Assembly: GCA_011947345.1 (NCBI GenBank)
Contig: JAAVTG010000782.1
Span: forward strand, 1-64,000
Origin: Phytophthora quininea
Taxonomy: Eukaryota > Oomycota > Peronosporomycetes > Peronosporales > Peronosporaceae
Reading direction: 5' to 3'
DNA: 64,000 bases
The notes below the pieces were generated by a model. That model had not been told where the DNA came from and searched no databases. It was given only the letters and a program-made list of their open reading frames with translations. The stretch's first letter is position 1; each line of letters starts with the position of its first letter. Shown piece by piece: positions 35,936 to 47,484 of this stretch. The position numbers were made by a program, and so were the translations under genes.

Positions 35936-38064
35936 CTAGCCGATATCGGGATACGAAATGCGTCCATTCCAGCGCTTGGCCACAAAGTACAAACTCTTGT
36001 AGCTCACTCGTCGCATTGGAAGAAGCTGGCCAGCTTCGATATGAGCCACTACGATCGACAAGTTGATGGTGCTCGCCATTTTCTCCGTGAACAACTTGAC
36101 CCCCATGATCAGGTACAAGTCCTTGGCACGAATAAGCACATTGCAGCCGCCAAGCATCACGAAGCCTTCGTCCCGTACAGCCTTCGAGCACGTGAGAAAC
36201 TGCGTCGAGTCGTCCTCTCTTCGCTTGGAAACCAGCGTGTTGTAGTAGTAGTAGTCGCTTAGCGGCCCACCACAACCGTAACCTTCGAACGAATTGAGTC
36301 GGTCGGGCCCTCTCTTGTCCACTAGTTCATACTCTTGGCGATATCGATGGTATTGAACGATCTGGATGAGACCATAAGCGATCGGGTGCGTCAAGAAGAT
36401 CACCAAAGCGATATAGTGCTGCATCAGAAAGCGTTTTGGGACGTTGCACTCGGCTGCACTCAATGGACAAGATGGCGATGAAATCACCGTATAGTGGTTG
36501 TTGTTCGTGTTCGTGAGGCTCCACATGAAGACCGACATGGATCCGATCATCCACGTCATGCGAGAGAAGTAGTACGCGTCATTATTCGCCATCTTCGGCC
36601 ATAACGTAACAGCGGATCGAACATCCAATTGATGCAGCAAGATGTAGCTCACACCCGCCACATAAACGATCTTCTTGTCGTAGATGACCTTCAGTTCGCT
36701 GTTGCTGTGTCCACACAGGTACATGATGTCGAAAATCTGGTAGTACAGCACGTAAAGTAATTGAATCGCAATGATGCAGAACGTTGGTAGTCGAAGTAGC
36801 TGCTGAACAAGGTGATACGTGTTCAAAGCTCCATTGTTCACGGTCACCAACAGCATGAAAGCGAGGAGCCCCAAAGCTTGAGCTGCCACCGCGAAAGTGA
36901 ACTGCAATCTCGGTAGGAAAATAGTCGACCCGGCGATACGGTACAGCATCACGTTAAGAGACTTGCTACCTTTGTAAGGCGTCACGATTTCAAGTTTATC
37001 TGCCAATGTAGCTCCGAAAATGTTGGACGCGATGACACTGTCGAAGCTCTGTCGCTTCTTGGACGGAATGGTAAGACCTTGACCCGTACCAGTTTTCGCG
37101 ACAAGGTAGAACATGCGCTGACGGACCGTAGTCGGCAAGTTCATGAGATCAAACCACTGCGTTGTGGGTCCTTTCGCTGCAGGTACAAACGCTCCCGACA
37201 TGGCCCGAATGTCGTTGACGTTGGGGAAGATCTGCAGTTTGTTGCCGCTCTCACACGTCGGTGGCTTCTTGAGCCCCACGAAGACGCTTTCGCGACCATT
37301 TTCCACCCACGTGCCGGACGCCACGAGACCGCCGATATCTGCCGGGGTTACCAGAACTTGGACATATTGAACACTGACAAACTCCGAGCCATTGCGACAC
37401 AGTCCGTAAGCGCTTACACCGCCTTGATGTCCCGTCATGATAATGCACTCGGGTCCGTTGGCGTCGAGAATGGCGCACGCTCCATTGGAAAAGGTCGACT
37501 GGTCCAGAAAGGTGAAGTTGAGGAAACCTGTGGGCTTGTACTCTTTCTGCGGGTACCAGGAGACGGCAGTGACGTTGCTGTTCATCGCTTTGCTATAAGC
37601 GTTGAAGAAGCCTGCACCCATGAAGTAAGCCGGCGCGTACGAGGCATTTTCTTGATGATAGCGCCGAGTTGGTCCGTCGCTTTTTCAGCGTCGATGGACC
37701 CGTCGAATAACGGCGCAGAGGTGATGGCAAATGCCACGTAGAGAAGGAAGATCCCCAGTGCTGCCTGTCCGCGCGTGATTTCCGCAGGCCGCACGTGTTT
37801 TGTAGCAGGAGAGCTACTCGATAGTAACCTCAGCGACCGCAGCTCCCGGTAGTTCTCCGATACGACGTCTTTCTCGATTAGTGGGGCACGACTTGGTCGT
37901 TGGTTGGCTTGTTTTCGCGGCTGATCTCTTGAAGCAGTTCGGTCTTCGTCGCCACTGACGGCAGTAGCCGCCGCTCTCGGAAAGAAGAGCAGGTTGGCAG
38001 CATTGGGGGAAGGACCCGTCGGAGCCACCACATTCGTCATGCCCGACTCGTCCGTTTCGACCAT
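35936..38064 (-). CDS. Polytopic membrane protein of an unrecognised family, copy MP1
   Basis: The start is set at MVETDESGMTNVV (38064); the frame stays open a little further upstream but without ATG. One added A in the run at 37647-37650 joins the N-terminal frame to the main frame (KNASYAPAYFMGAGFFNAY), giving about 710 residues. Layout: a polar N-terminus of about 110 residues; a signal-anchor helix (AALGIFLLYVAFAITSAPLF); an extracytoplasmic domain of about 250 residues with spaced cysteines (GACAILD, ECIIMTG, YGLCRNG, PPTCESG); then about five hydrophobic helices between FAVAAQALGLLAFML and ALVIFLTHPIAYGLIQ; and a C-terminal domain ending RISYPDIG. I do not recognise the family. A decayed inverted copy lies at 49.9-52.0 kb. 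Confidence 0.65.
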
Positions 38065-38190
38065 CTCGAATCCAATTTCAAGTGGTTTCGCAGCATATAC
38101 GACCACCGCACGCTGTCGCGCTTCATGGGGGCCTTCACGTAGTAGTATATACGTATATACGCATTTATTGAACCGATAACTACATGTGTC

Positions 38191-39429
38191 CTACCAGTTG
38201 AGCATATCGACGGCGACATCGCGTGCCGACAACTGCTTGGCTTCCAGCAGGCACTGCAGGCAGAAGAGCATCGACTTTTGCATCACTTCGGCGCCGATAC
38301 CCACCGAGATCTTCTTGTTGACCGAGCACTTTCCGCACAGTACGTGACGACACACTTGACAAGTGCCGCCGCGCTGCAGGAGCAAGTTGCCGAGTTTGTT
38401 CAAGCTTCGGGTGCAGTTGGCGCAGTGGCTCGCTCCACCCATGCGAAGGGCGTTGGTTGTCCCCGGGTGAGCCTGACGAGAGGCCTGTTTCATCAACCAC
38501 GTGAGCTTGTAGGCGTTGGCGCACTCGATAGCATTGACCAGTGCCATGAGGTTTTCTGCGTATGCCGTCGCAGCCACGTTGACCGGCACGTCGCCGTCCA
38601 GCTCCAGGAACGCACGGGAGAACAACTCGACCGAGCGGTGGCGAGCATCCGTCGGAGGTAGACCCGTGTTGGCAAAAGTCTGGCAACCAGACATGTGTCC
38701 TCGAATGATGTGCGACGGACGCGGCAGCTTCATGATGTCGGACAGATCGACAGACTGCCGGACGCCGTACGCAACGGTCTGACCGCGAGGGTCCTTGGTG
38801 AGCCCCGAGGCCTCGACGAAGAGGAAGTCCCGGGCCTGGCTGAATCGGCCGGATGACTGCAACCCCACTTGAGACCGACAAAGTTAGAGGGTTCTCGGGC
38901 GTCGGGCGGACCAGCACGAACAGCAGTCGAGAGTCCTCGAGCTCCGTGCCAGGTACGAGTTCCGCATCACCGCGTGCATCTCCGTGTCGGCCAGCATTCC
39001 TAGGGCCGCGTCTTCGGCCGTGCCGTCGATAATTCCGGAAAGCACGACGGCCGGCGGTCTCGTCGTCTTCTTGAGCTTGTAGTGGTCACTGTCGCCGGAT
39101 GATGTGGAGGACGCGATGCTGGTGATCTTGTCGATCGTCGACCTGTGCGAGTTCGAGTTGGACGACGACGACGATGACAAGACGTCGGTCGAGTCGTGGG
39201 CTGCTACGCCATGCAACGCGCGACGCGAACGGTACGCCCGGACATCGTCCTTGGTCTTGACGTGCTTCCAGGCCTCCTTGTCCAGTTGGCGACCGCCGGC
39301 TGCGAACGCACTACGCAGTTCCAATGTGTGCTGCACCACGGCGTCCACCTCGGCAATCAAAGCAGCTTGACGCTCCGCCGTCAGCTGGAGGTCGGGCAAA
39401 GCACCTTCCGGCAATTTGAGCTTCGCCAT
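38191..39429 (-). CDS. START-like plus FYVE-type zinc finger protein, copy 1
   Basis: The start MAKLKLPEGALPDLQL at 39429 matches copies 2 and 3. Layout: a START-like region (ALIAEVDAVVQHTLEL, WKHVKTKDDVRAYRSRR, a Ser-rich loop, VVLSGIIDGTAEDAALGMLA, GRFSQARDFLFVEASGLT, SRAFLELDGDVPVNVAA), then a FYVE-type finger with four CxxC pairs (CANC, CQVC, CGKC, CLQC) and the end VAVDMLNW. Three one-base losses cluster between 38863 and 38950 (CC at 38949, one near 38885, CCCC at 38863); adding a base at each restores the family sequence, so I regard the gene as probably intact. START domains hold lipids; FYVE fingers bind PI3P on endosomes, though the basic RxHHCR motif is absent here. Tandem with copies 2 and 3. 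Confidence 0.8.
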
Positions 39430-40980
39430 GTCTTGAGTACTTTGGGCTCTTTCGGTGAATGAGGTCGAGGTGACAACGCCCGATTTACGCTCGACACGCT
39501 GGCTGGACGAGCGTTCGAGTCGTGGTGCAGGCTTGCGGACTTTCGAAGAGTGCGACCTCGAACTGAAAGGCGCTGGCACGTTGTGGGCAATGACTTGATA
39601 GATCTCTGATCGCTGCTGCCGCTCAAAGAAGCCGCATCGTACCTGCCTCTCGCGGTGTCGGGACGTCGCTGATGGGACACCTGGAGCTGCAAAAATGCCT
39701 CGACCACGCGGGAAATGCATGCTGGACGCGGTTGGGAAGCGATTGACATGGCGACCAAATCTCCGCAGCACGTTGAGTGCGCGTGGTGAGAGTGCCAGAG
39801 ACCGTGGAGCTTCGTTCCGTCGAGTCGCAAAACAGAAGCAACGAGGCGCAAACCGAGGAGAAAAGCCTTCCCGCCACATCGAGCGCTCATATCTCGCCGA
39901 CGGGGCTGTCCACCGACCCGGTGGATGGCTGCGACGGGCGAGATTGAGCCATCCTCGACCGTAAGATTGGATTGCTTTCGATCACCGACTTCGACAGCGA
40001 GCTGAACTGCCCGGTTCCTAATGCGTTTGGCGTTTGTGTTTCGGTGATGCTGAAAGTCGCGGGAGCCAAGTGTTCTCGTCCTCGACGGTGTCACGCTCAC
40101 CCCAACGCACTTGCGTCGCCAGCGATTTGAATTTGGACTCGTTTGCCCTGTGTGGTATGTGCTCAGCGTGCACCGTTGGGCTTTGTAAACGTTTTAGACT
40201 CGATCACCCTTTGACCACGTTGGTGTTGCCGCCCCTAGCTCGAATGAGCGTACGAACTCGATCCGCACGGTCTTTCGTGGCAGTCCTTCGCTGTTGAAGA
40301 GCTGCTGCGCTTCCGAGACGAAGAAGACATCAGGCGCGTGGAGGTCACGTGCGAAAGAAGTCGCTGCTGATGGATAGGCCACGTTGCAGTCGTGTCGACT
40401 GGCTTAATGGCGATTGTGTCCAGCCCATGGTCCTGCAGTAGCAGATCGCGCTCAACTCCACCGGCAATGTGAACATCATTGAGCTGCTGCTGGGTGAATT
40501 CGACAATGACCACAAGTACAAGCTCGGTGAATTGAAGAGAAGCGCTCTGTTATCGCCGTTGATGCTGCAGCAGCTCCGGCTGGTGGCTGGAGCTTGACGC
40601 CAGGATTTGAGCCTGTCAGTGGGGATTACTTGTAGAGTTACGACCTCTACCCGTTTGTCTTGTTTCTTGCCGAATTGTCCGCTTGCGTGTGTGACTCTGC
40701 GTTACGAGAAGAACGCAATGAACTTCTACGTCGTCAACTTCCTTGACCAAACAGTCGGAGCGCTTATTCACGTAGAATCAAGTCGAGTAGCCACATCAAG
40801 CATGAAGAGCTTCCCAACCGCAAAGCTCAAGAACAAAAGCCACGGAAATCCTTGAGCTCGTTATCCCCGTGGTTCTGGAATATTGTAGCGTCCTACGTAG
40901 TCGTGTGGAATATTCATACGTGTGTGCTTCGGATTCACGGGTTACGTATCTCGTCGCACTAACTAACGTTCAAGTCTCGA
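39430..40980. other. Intergenic region between START-FYVE copies 1 and 2
   Basis: About 1.55 kb. Several frames of 60-240 codons exist on both strands, but none has family motifs. A stretch near 40420-40590 reads as protein (NVNIIELLLGEFDND on plus) but is broken upstream. Promoter of copy 1 and terminator of copy 2 must lie here; nothing specific is visible. Confidence 0.45.
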
Positions 40981-42222
40981 CTACCAGTGCAACATGTCCA
41001 CCGCTACATCATGCGCGGGGATCTTCTTGGCTTCGAGTAAGCACTCGAGGCAAAACAGCATGGACTTCTGCATCACGTCGGCTCCCAGCCCGACTGAGAT
41101 CTTCTTGCTCACGGAGCATTTCCCGCATAGAACTCGGCGACACACTTGGCACGTTCCTCCACGCTGCAGAACCAACGTGCTGAACTTGTTGAGACTTTTA
41201 GTGCATGTGGCACAGTGGCTGGACGACGTCATGCGTCCAAGCACGTTCGACGAGCCAGGGCGCACTTGGCGAGTCGCTTGCTTCATCATCCACGTGAGTT
41301 TGTAGGCGTTGGCGCACTCCATCGAGAGCACGAGAGCCATCAAAGCTTCGGCGTATGCGGCCGCCGCAACGTTCACTGGCAGGTCACCGTCCAATTCAAT
41401 GAACGCTCGAGAGAAGAGCTCGACGGTGCGGCGCTTCTCGCCGGTTTGAGTGTCGGAGAAGGTTTGGCAGCCAGACATGTTACCACGCATAGCATTCGTC
41501 GGACGTGGGAGCTTCAACACGTCTGCGAGATCTACGGACTGCCGGACGCCGTACGCGACGGTCTCACCACGGGGACCGGTGGTTAATCCCGAGGCCTCGA
41601 GGAACAGGAAATCACGTGCCTGGCTGAAGCGGCCGTACTGCTGCATGCCCCATTTCAACCCGATGAAGTTGAGCGGGTGTTCGGGTGTCGGGCGCTCCAA
41701 TACGGCAAGAAGACGAGCGTCTTCCAGCTCTGTGCCCAAGTAGGACTGCCGCATGAGAGCGTGCTGCTCCGTATCGGCCAGCATGCCCAACGCAGCGTCT
41801 TGAGCCGTGCCGTCGATGATACCAGAGATCACGACGGCCGGTGGTCGCGCAGTCTTCTTGTGGTGGCGGTGGTGGTCGTTGTCCGATGAACTAGACGACA
41901 CGATGCTGGCAATTTTGTTGATGGTAGACCGCTGTGAGCTGGAGGAGGACGACGAGGACATGATGTCGGCAGTGTCGGTGTGGGATTCCGTGACCTCGAC
42001 ACCGTGCAGTGCGCGGCGTGACCGGTAGGCCCGGACGTCGTCCTTGGTCTTGACGAGCTTCCAGGCTGTGGTGTCGAGTTGACGGCCACCCGCTGCAAAG
42101 GCGCCACGCAACTCCAGCGTGTTTTGAATCACCGCGTGCACCTCGGCAATCAGTGCTTCCTGCCGCACCGGAGAGAGGTGGAACTCGGGCACCACCGCGT
42201 CATGGACGTTAAACTTTGGCAT
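40981..42222 (-). CDS. START-like plus FYVE-type zinc finger protein, copy 2 (intact)
   Basis: A single uninterrupted frame of 413 residues from MPKFNVHDAVVPEF; a GTG 33 bp upstream in frame is not used. START-like region: VIQNTLELRGAFAAGG, WKLVKTKDDVRAYRSRR, a Ser-rich insert, VVISGIIDGTAQDAALGMLA, NFIGLKWGMQQYGRFSQ and ELDGDLPVNVAAA. The zinc finger has CATC, CQVC, CGKC and CLEC in cross-brace order, followed by AVDMLHW. No signal peptide, membrane helix or intron is seen, so the protein is probably cytosolic with membrane recruitment through lipid. It is the cleanest member of the first subgroup (copies 1-3) and a good reference for the two frameshifted neighbours. Confidence 0.88.
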   Translation of the reverse strand: MPKFNVHDAVVPEFHLSPVRQEALIAEVHAVIQNTLELRGAFAAGGRQLDTTAWKLVKTKDDVRAYRSRRALHGVEVTESHTDTADIMSSSSSSSSQRSTINKIASIVSSSSSDNDHHRHHKKTARPPAVVISGIIDGTAQDAALGMLADTEQHALMRQSYLGTELEDARLLAVLERPTPEHPLNFIGLKWGMQQYGRFSQARDFLFLEASGLTTGPRGETVAYGVRQSVDLADVLKLPRPTNAMRGNMSGCQTFSDTQTGEKRRTVELFSRAFIELDGDLPVNVAAAAYAEALMALVLSMECANAYKLTWMMKQATRQVRPGSSNVLGRMTSSSHCATCTKSLNKFSTLVLQRGGTCQVCRRVLCGKCSVSKKISVGLGADVMQKSMLFCLECLLEAKKIPAHDVAVDMLHW

Positions 42223-43222
42223 GGCAGGAAATGGCGTCGGTGGAGACTTGTGCACTCTGAATGCTTTCGCCGAATGGTCAAGTCACTGAAAAGCGAGGAC
42301 TGAAGGGGGGCGAGTGGTGGTGCTGCCGAGCTGCTTGCAGAGGCATCATCGACCACTTCTCGGCGCAGCAGATCGGTCGACCCTATCTCGGCTGCCCAAG
42401 GATCTGCCTTGTGCTGACTGCTGACTGGCAGCCTGACACGCTTGCACTGTCCGCGCTCGCCTTTGAAGCGCTGGTTGCGTTGAGCTGTTTTGACCTCACC
42501 GGTCGAGTGTGAACACGGCCAAGGGCAAGGCAACAAGTGCATGTATCAGAGCATGTATTTAACGCATGAGCTAGCAGTTCACAGATGGATTTGGCGGCGT
42601 CTTTGGGACGCCAGCAGCTTATCGTAGCGTTAGTCAACGGCGTGACTTCGCTCGAATGGCGAAGTGAAGTTTGGATGAACGCCAACCATCTGCTGTAGCA
42701 GCACCTCGAAGACAGTATCACCCTAAAAGAACGGACGAAGCTTGGCCAAGTGCTCTGGCAAGCGTCTCTTGATTCCTTTCACCGTCGATCTCCCAGCACT
42801 TGCCATTTTGAGACCTTTTTGCCAGCGATTATTGCAACTTGTTCCGCCTAGGAAATAAACACGTGGAGACGACTCCCTCGTGGAGTTGAATGCTCGAAAC
42901 TTAGTCAAGTTCGCTGAGAATAATGTATCTGAGAGCCGGTCAAGAGTTCCTGTTCGGTTCATTCTCTCATGGACACCACATCGAAGATGCTATCAGCAAT
43001 TCTTTCATGACGGCACCACCACCGTCTGGTGAAACGAAGATCTTGTTTTCCATTGCTACGAAATTCATATCTACAGAGAGCTCTAGGGGAACAAACTTCC
43101 CGGACGGCTAGTATATACTGGCGAGCTTTCCGGAGCGTCCACGAGGTCAAATGCAGTAGTCACATTCGCGGACTACACTCTCTCGATGTCTAACTACTTT
43201 TAGGGGTCGACAACAAGAGCGT
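42223..43222. other. Intergenic region between START-FYVE copies 2 and 3
   Basis: One kilobase with no supportable gene. It separates two tandem genes on minus and should hold the promoter of copy 2. Confidence 0.5.
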
Positions 43223-44456
43223 CTACCACTTCTGTAGGTCGATTGCCACACCACGTGCGGGAGCTGCTTGGCCTCTAGCAAACACTCGAGACAGAAGAGC
43301 ATCGACTTCTGGATCACGTCGCTGCCGATGCCCACCGAGATTTTCTTACTCACCGAGCACTTGCCGCAGAAGCCGCGACGGCACACTTGGCACGAACCCC
43401 GCGCTGAAGCAGCAGGTTGCTGAGCTTGTTGAGACTGCGCGTGCAATTGGCGCAGTGGCTGCTCGATCCGTGGACGCTGGTGCCGGGGCGAGCTCCCCGA
43501 GACGCCTGCTTCATGAGCCACGTCAACTTGTACGCGGTGGCGCACTCCATCACGCCCACAAGAGCCATGAGCTTTTCAGCGAACGCCGAAGCCGCCACGT
43601 TGACCGGCACGTCGCCGTCCAGCTGCAGGAATGCTCGCGAGAACATCTCCACCGAGTGGTGACGGGATCCGGCGACAGGGACGCCGCTGTTGGCGAACGT
43701 CTGGCACACCGACAAGTTGCCACGCAGAACATCGTGGGACCGGGGCAGCGTCAGAACATCCGACAGGTCGACGGACTGGCGCAGTCCATAAGCAACCGGT
43801 TGGCCCCGAGCGTCCTTGGTGATACCTGTGGCCTCGAGGAAGAGGAAGTCCCGGGCCTGACTGAATCGACCGTAGGTTTGGCGACCCCATTTCACACCCG
43901 TGAAAGTGTAGGGGTTCTCGGGGTTCGGTCGCACCAAAACAAACAGCAATCGGGCGTCCTCGAGCTCCGTGCCCAGATACGACTGCCGCATCATCGAGTG
44001 CTGCTCCGTGTCGGCCAGCATACCGAGCACGGCGTCTTCGGCGGTACCGTCGACGGTTCCTGAAATCACCACGGCAGGCGGTCGAGCAGTCTTCTTGGCA
44101 CGGAGCCGGTCGCTGTCGTGGGACGAAGACGAAGACGCAATGCTGGTGAGCTTGTTCATGGTCGATCTGGAGCTGGAAGACGACGATGACGACAGAACGT
44201 CCGACGAATCGGTGCGGGCCTCGGACGGGTCCACACCGTGCAGCGCGCGACGCGACCGGTAGGCGCGGACATCGTCCTTGGTGCGCACGAGTTTCCAAGC
44301 CGACGTGTCGAGCTGACGGCCGCCAGCGGCGAATGCACCGCGCAGCTCGAGCGTGTTTTGCACCACCGCTTCAACTTCAGCAAGCAGAGAGGCCTCGCGT
44401 TCAGGGGTCAGCTTGATCTCGGGCAAGGCCACATCATGCACATTAAACTTGGCCAT
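43223..44456 (-). CDS. START-like plus FYVE-type zinc finger protein, copy 3
   Basis: The start MAKFNVHDVALPEI at 44456 is chosen by alignment with copies 1 and 2; an in-frame ATG at 44663 would add 69 residues without family counterpart. START-like region: VVQNTLELRGAFAAGG, WKLVRTKDDVRAYRSRR, VVISGTVDGTAEDAVLGMLA, FTGVKWGRQTYGRFSQ. Two frameshifts lie in or after the zinc finger: the CCCC at 43397 (one G short in the gene) and the GGG at 43259 (one C short). Adding one base to each gives a full finger (CANC, CQVC, CGKC, CLEC) and an end ARGVAIDLQKW at the stop of 43223, collinear with VAVDMLHW of copy 2. I therefore treat it as intact. Confidence 0.82.
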
Positions 44457-45641
44457 GGCGACCTGACCGGGATGGCTTGCGAGCTCTGTGACGTTTGTGA
44501 AAGTGAAGGACGACGACGACCGTGGTGTCGAAGGCTCGATCAGCAGCGTTTCTGGCAGGCCCACGCTTCCCCATCGATCGTCCTTATCTGCCAGCGACAG
44601 GACTCGGATCGAGAGAGGTGACGAAGTCTGCACTGTCTGTAGCGTGTCCTCCAGGCGGAGCATGCCTTTGAGACGTCGATTCCTCTTGTCCAGGTCTCAA
44701 AGTTTGCTCTTGGCTCGGTGCCAGTTCGACCACGACAATCGCAGCGTCAAGATCTGAAACACACCGTCCTACTTGGGTTGGTAAACGTGCTTCCTGCATC
44801 ACGAGGCTGCACCTGGGCACGCAGGAATTGGCATATCTTGATTGCTGCTGCGTTAGCGGAGTGGGTATGTATGTGTGCGGGCAAATTTCATCACGTCCAG
44901 AGAGATGACGTTGACCATTAACTTGCTGGGCTGTGGTGCGGCGGAAGCTCTGCACCGTTGCACAGGTAGGGTGGATGCCTACGCAAGTGTTGATACCCTC
45001 GGTGTTTGCAACGACGCCTAAGAAATTCGGGGAGGTAGTGGCCGTGTCAGAATTGCTCCATCGTGACGCTCAAACGCTTGCCGTTTCCGCTGGAGACCAG
45101 CATGTTGTTGCAGTGCGAGATCAACTCTCGCTGCCATGGAGTGCGGAAGTTGCTGGTTTTCTGTCGGTCGGCCGTCGTGATCTCGTTTGGATAGGCGGCG
45201 CGGCGACTGACAGATAACAGAGACCCGCGTTGCACCGCGGAGCGATCCTCCTCCCGGTTGTGTGTTTGGGGCCCGTGAACTGTCTAAGCGCGCGGAGCTG
45301 CGGGCCATTCGTCTGGAACTCAACGATGCGTTGGCTCTTGGTCCTGTTTCTAGCCGTTAGATGTCTCTGCAGACGACGGACGACGCTGTATGAACCAACG
45401 TCCGCGGTCCACGGGACAACTCGGTGATGGCGACACCAGAGCTCGACCATCAGAACCTTTAGACAAGCAACCAAGACCCGACTCATTGTTCCTGGATCAG
45501 TTTGTGCCATGAAATGCAAAGGTAACCATCTCGATCCAACGCTGCAAAGCTCGAAAGAACACGACGACACGTTTGGCTGTTTTTCGACTCGAGTTTACGA
45601 TGCAGGCTTTGAAAACTGGGAGGGGAGTTTTTATAATCTCG
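44457..45641. other. Intergenic region upstream of START-FYVE copy 3
   Basis: About 1.2 kb between START-FYVE copy 3 and the transposon. Frames of up to 149 codons on minus (45121-45570) have no recognisable features. I see nothing else. Confidence 0.45.
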
Positions 45642-45672
45642 ACTGTACCGCATAATCGTTGTCCAAACGGCA
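45642..45672 (+). repeat. Left terminal inverted repeat of the pogo-like element
   Basis: 31 bp beginning actgtaccgcataatcgt; pairs with 47359-47389. Confidence 0.85.
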
Positions 45673-45808
45673 ATTTAGTCCTAACGACACAGCCTATTTG
45701 ACCAATCAGGAGTGATATAAAGCCCCCGTAAGTTTCACAATCATAGTTGCTATTCTTAGCCTATACTAGCTCTAAAATGTAATGTCATAGGCCGATTTCG
45801 TTGAAAGG

Positions 45809-47313
45809 ATGGTGCGGCCCTGCATCAACGGTGACGGGAAGAAAGCACCGAAGGGCACAAGAATCTCTACAACCTACCTGCACAAGAAAAATGTCCTCGA
45901 CTATATCCGTGAGCATGGCCTCGACGAGGCTGTACAGCATTTTTACGGTGGATTGCCACCCAACAAGCAGCGAAAAAAGCGTAAGCTAGTGAAATCATGG
46001 GAGAGGGCTGAAGAAACAATTCGTTCTGCTTGCTCGTCTGGTCGTGGCAGCCACCGCAATCTGCGAGAGCTAGGAGCAGGAACCGTATTAAACAAGGCGT
46101 CAGAACAAGAGTTGGTGCTGTGGATTAATTCTATTCGAATGGATGGTGCGCCAGTTTTGCGCATGATGCTAGTGATGAGAGCGCAAGAGGTAGCTCTAGA
46201 ACAAGGTCTTTCTCCAGAGCAATTTGCAGCCTCTCCAACATGGTTTAATTTATTTCTACACCGCCACAAATTTTCACTGCGTGCTCGAACTCGCCAAGGG
46301 CAAACAACACCTGAAGATGCGAGCGAGCAAGCTCAAAAATTCCGGCCATTCGTTTTAAATACAATGATTGAGAACAGCTGCAGTCGTGTGTACAATGCAG
46401 ATCAAACCGGTAAGAATTTATTGCGTATCTACAGTGTTTAAAATCTGACAATGCTTTTAGCTGTCTTTTTGAATATGTGCCAAAGCATACCATCAACTCT
46501 AGTGGCGCCAAGACTGTCTGGATCCGGTGTGGCAACAAAGATAAAGAGCGAGCTACCGTCATGCTGCTTGGCGACTCTGAGGATAATAAATACGAACCAT
46601 TCATTGTTTTAAAAGTGGTCCAGCCACGCATGCGGAAAAACAAGCTGAAAACAACAGCTTACGAAATGGATTTGGCGAATACGTCTGGCGTGAGATTGAA
46701 AATTTGCATCAGAACTACGACTGTCAGATTTATGGTAATACTAAAGCGTGGTGGGATTCTAAGCTTTCGATAATTTCCCTCAAACACCACTTTGGTGTTC
46801 GCGACAACATGGAGGAAAACATTTTGCTGCTCTGGGACGATTTTTTCAGGTCATTGGACCAGTGACGTTTGCGAGTATGCTAGCAGTATCAATGTTCTAC
46901 TCCTTAAGGTGCCGCCTAAGTACACGTATGTCTGCCAACCGGGAGACATAGCGTGGAACCAGCCCTTTAAAACTCGCCTTCGCGGTCAGTGGGTTGCTGA
47001 ACTTCAACGACAACTTTCCTGTTATTCTGCTGATGAACATGCACGTCGCCGCAGACGCGCCTCTTTTGATGAAGCTGTTCAAAATGCACACGAAGGTCTG
47101 ACACAAATCGAAGCAGCTGAAAAAATTCCCGAGTTGCGCTCGAATTTCGTTGAAACTTCGTCTTGCCGTGGGCGGCGGCCACCTCCAGCTCCGCCGTCTT
47201 GCTGTGGGCAGAGGCGGCGTCCTGCTCCCCGTCTTGCTTCGGTGGCTGCGGCGTCGTCCTACTCCGCCTGGACACGTCTTGTAAAATGGAGCAATTGGTG
47301 GGCTAAAAGTTAG
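45809..47313 (+). CDS. Pogo/CENP-B-type DDE transposase, frameshifted
   Basis: The start MVRPCINGDGKKAPKG leads into an N-terminal DNA-binding region (NVLDYIREHGLDEAVQHFYG) and a CENP-B-like second HTH (TWFNLFLHRHKFSLRARTRQ). All three catalytic positions can be seen: D in NADQT, D in LLLWDDF-GHWTSDV, and D in VCQPGDIAWNQPFK. A 51-nt GT-AG intron (46410-46460) follows NADQT; removing it continues into FFEYVPKHTINSSGAKT. Frame breaks lie at the T-run of 46466, around 46640 and at the T-run of 46841, with the text between them (NGFGEYVWREIENL, YGNTKAWWDSKLS, ISLKHHFGVRDN) well conserved in pogo-type enzymes. The C-terminus (LRGQWVAELQRQL, then Pro/Cys-rich) matches the older relic at the LRGxWV motif. 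It could be recently active if the breaks are consensus errors. Confidence 0.75.
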
Positions 47314-47358
47314 CAGTTGCACAAAAAGAGCAGCCATCTTTTCTCCCCGATATGGGCG

Positions 47359-47389
47359 TGCCGGTAGGACTACGATTATGCGGTACAGT
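47359..47389 (-). repeat. Right terminal inverted repeat of the pogo-like element
   Basis: Reverse complement reads actgtaccgcataatcgtag and onward; three mismatches to the left repeat over 31 bp. Confidence 0.85.
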
Positions 47390-47484
47390 GTTTATGTTTT
47401 CGGATGTTCACGACCTCGACGTAGCGATGCCAGTTTGACGTCAAAAGTTTCGTGTGTGCACCGTGGAATGGGTAATGGCAGCTC

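Larger units (their letters stand above)
45642..47389 (+). mobile_element. Pogo-like DNA transposon with terminal inverted repeats
   Basis: A 31-bp terminal repeat at 45642-45672 (starting actgtaccgcataatcgt) is matched in reverse complement at 47359-47389, with three mismatches. The 1.75-kb element holds one DDE transposase gene. The flanks (ctcg on the left, gttt on the right) show no obvious TA target duplication, so the exact ends could be a few bases further out. Compared with the relic at 17.2-18.5 kb this copy is young. Confidence 0.8.

Noticed and set aside
44457..44663. N-terminal extension of START-FYVE copy 3
   Set aside because: In-frame, but copies 1 and 2 begin at the equivalent of 44456; the extension has no counterpart.
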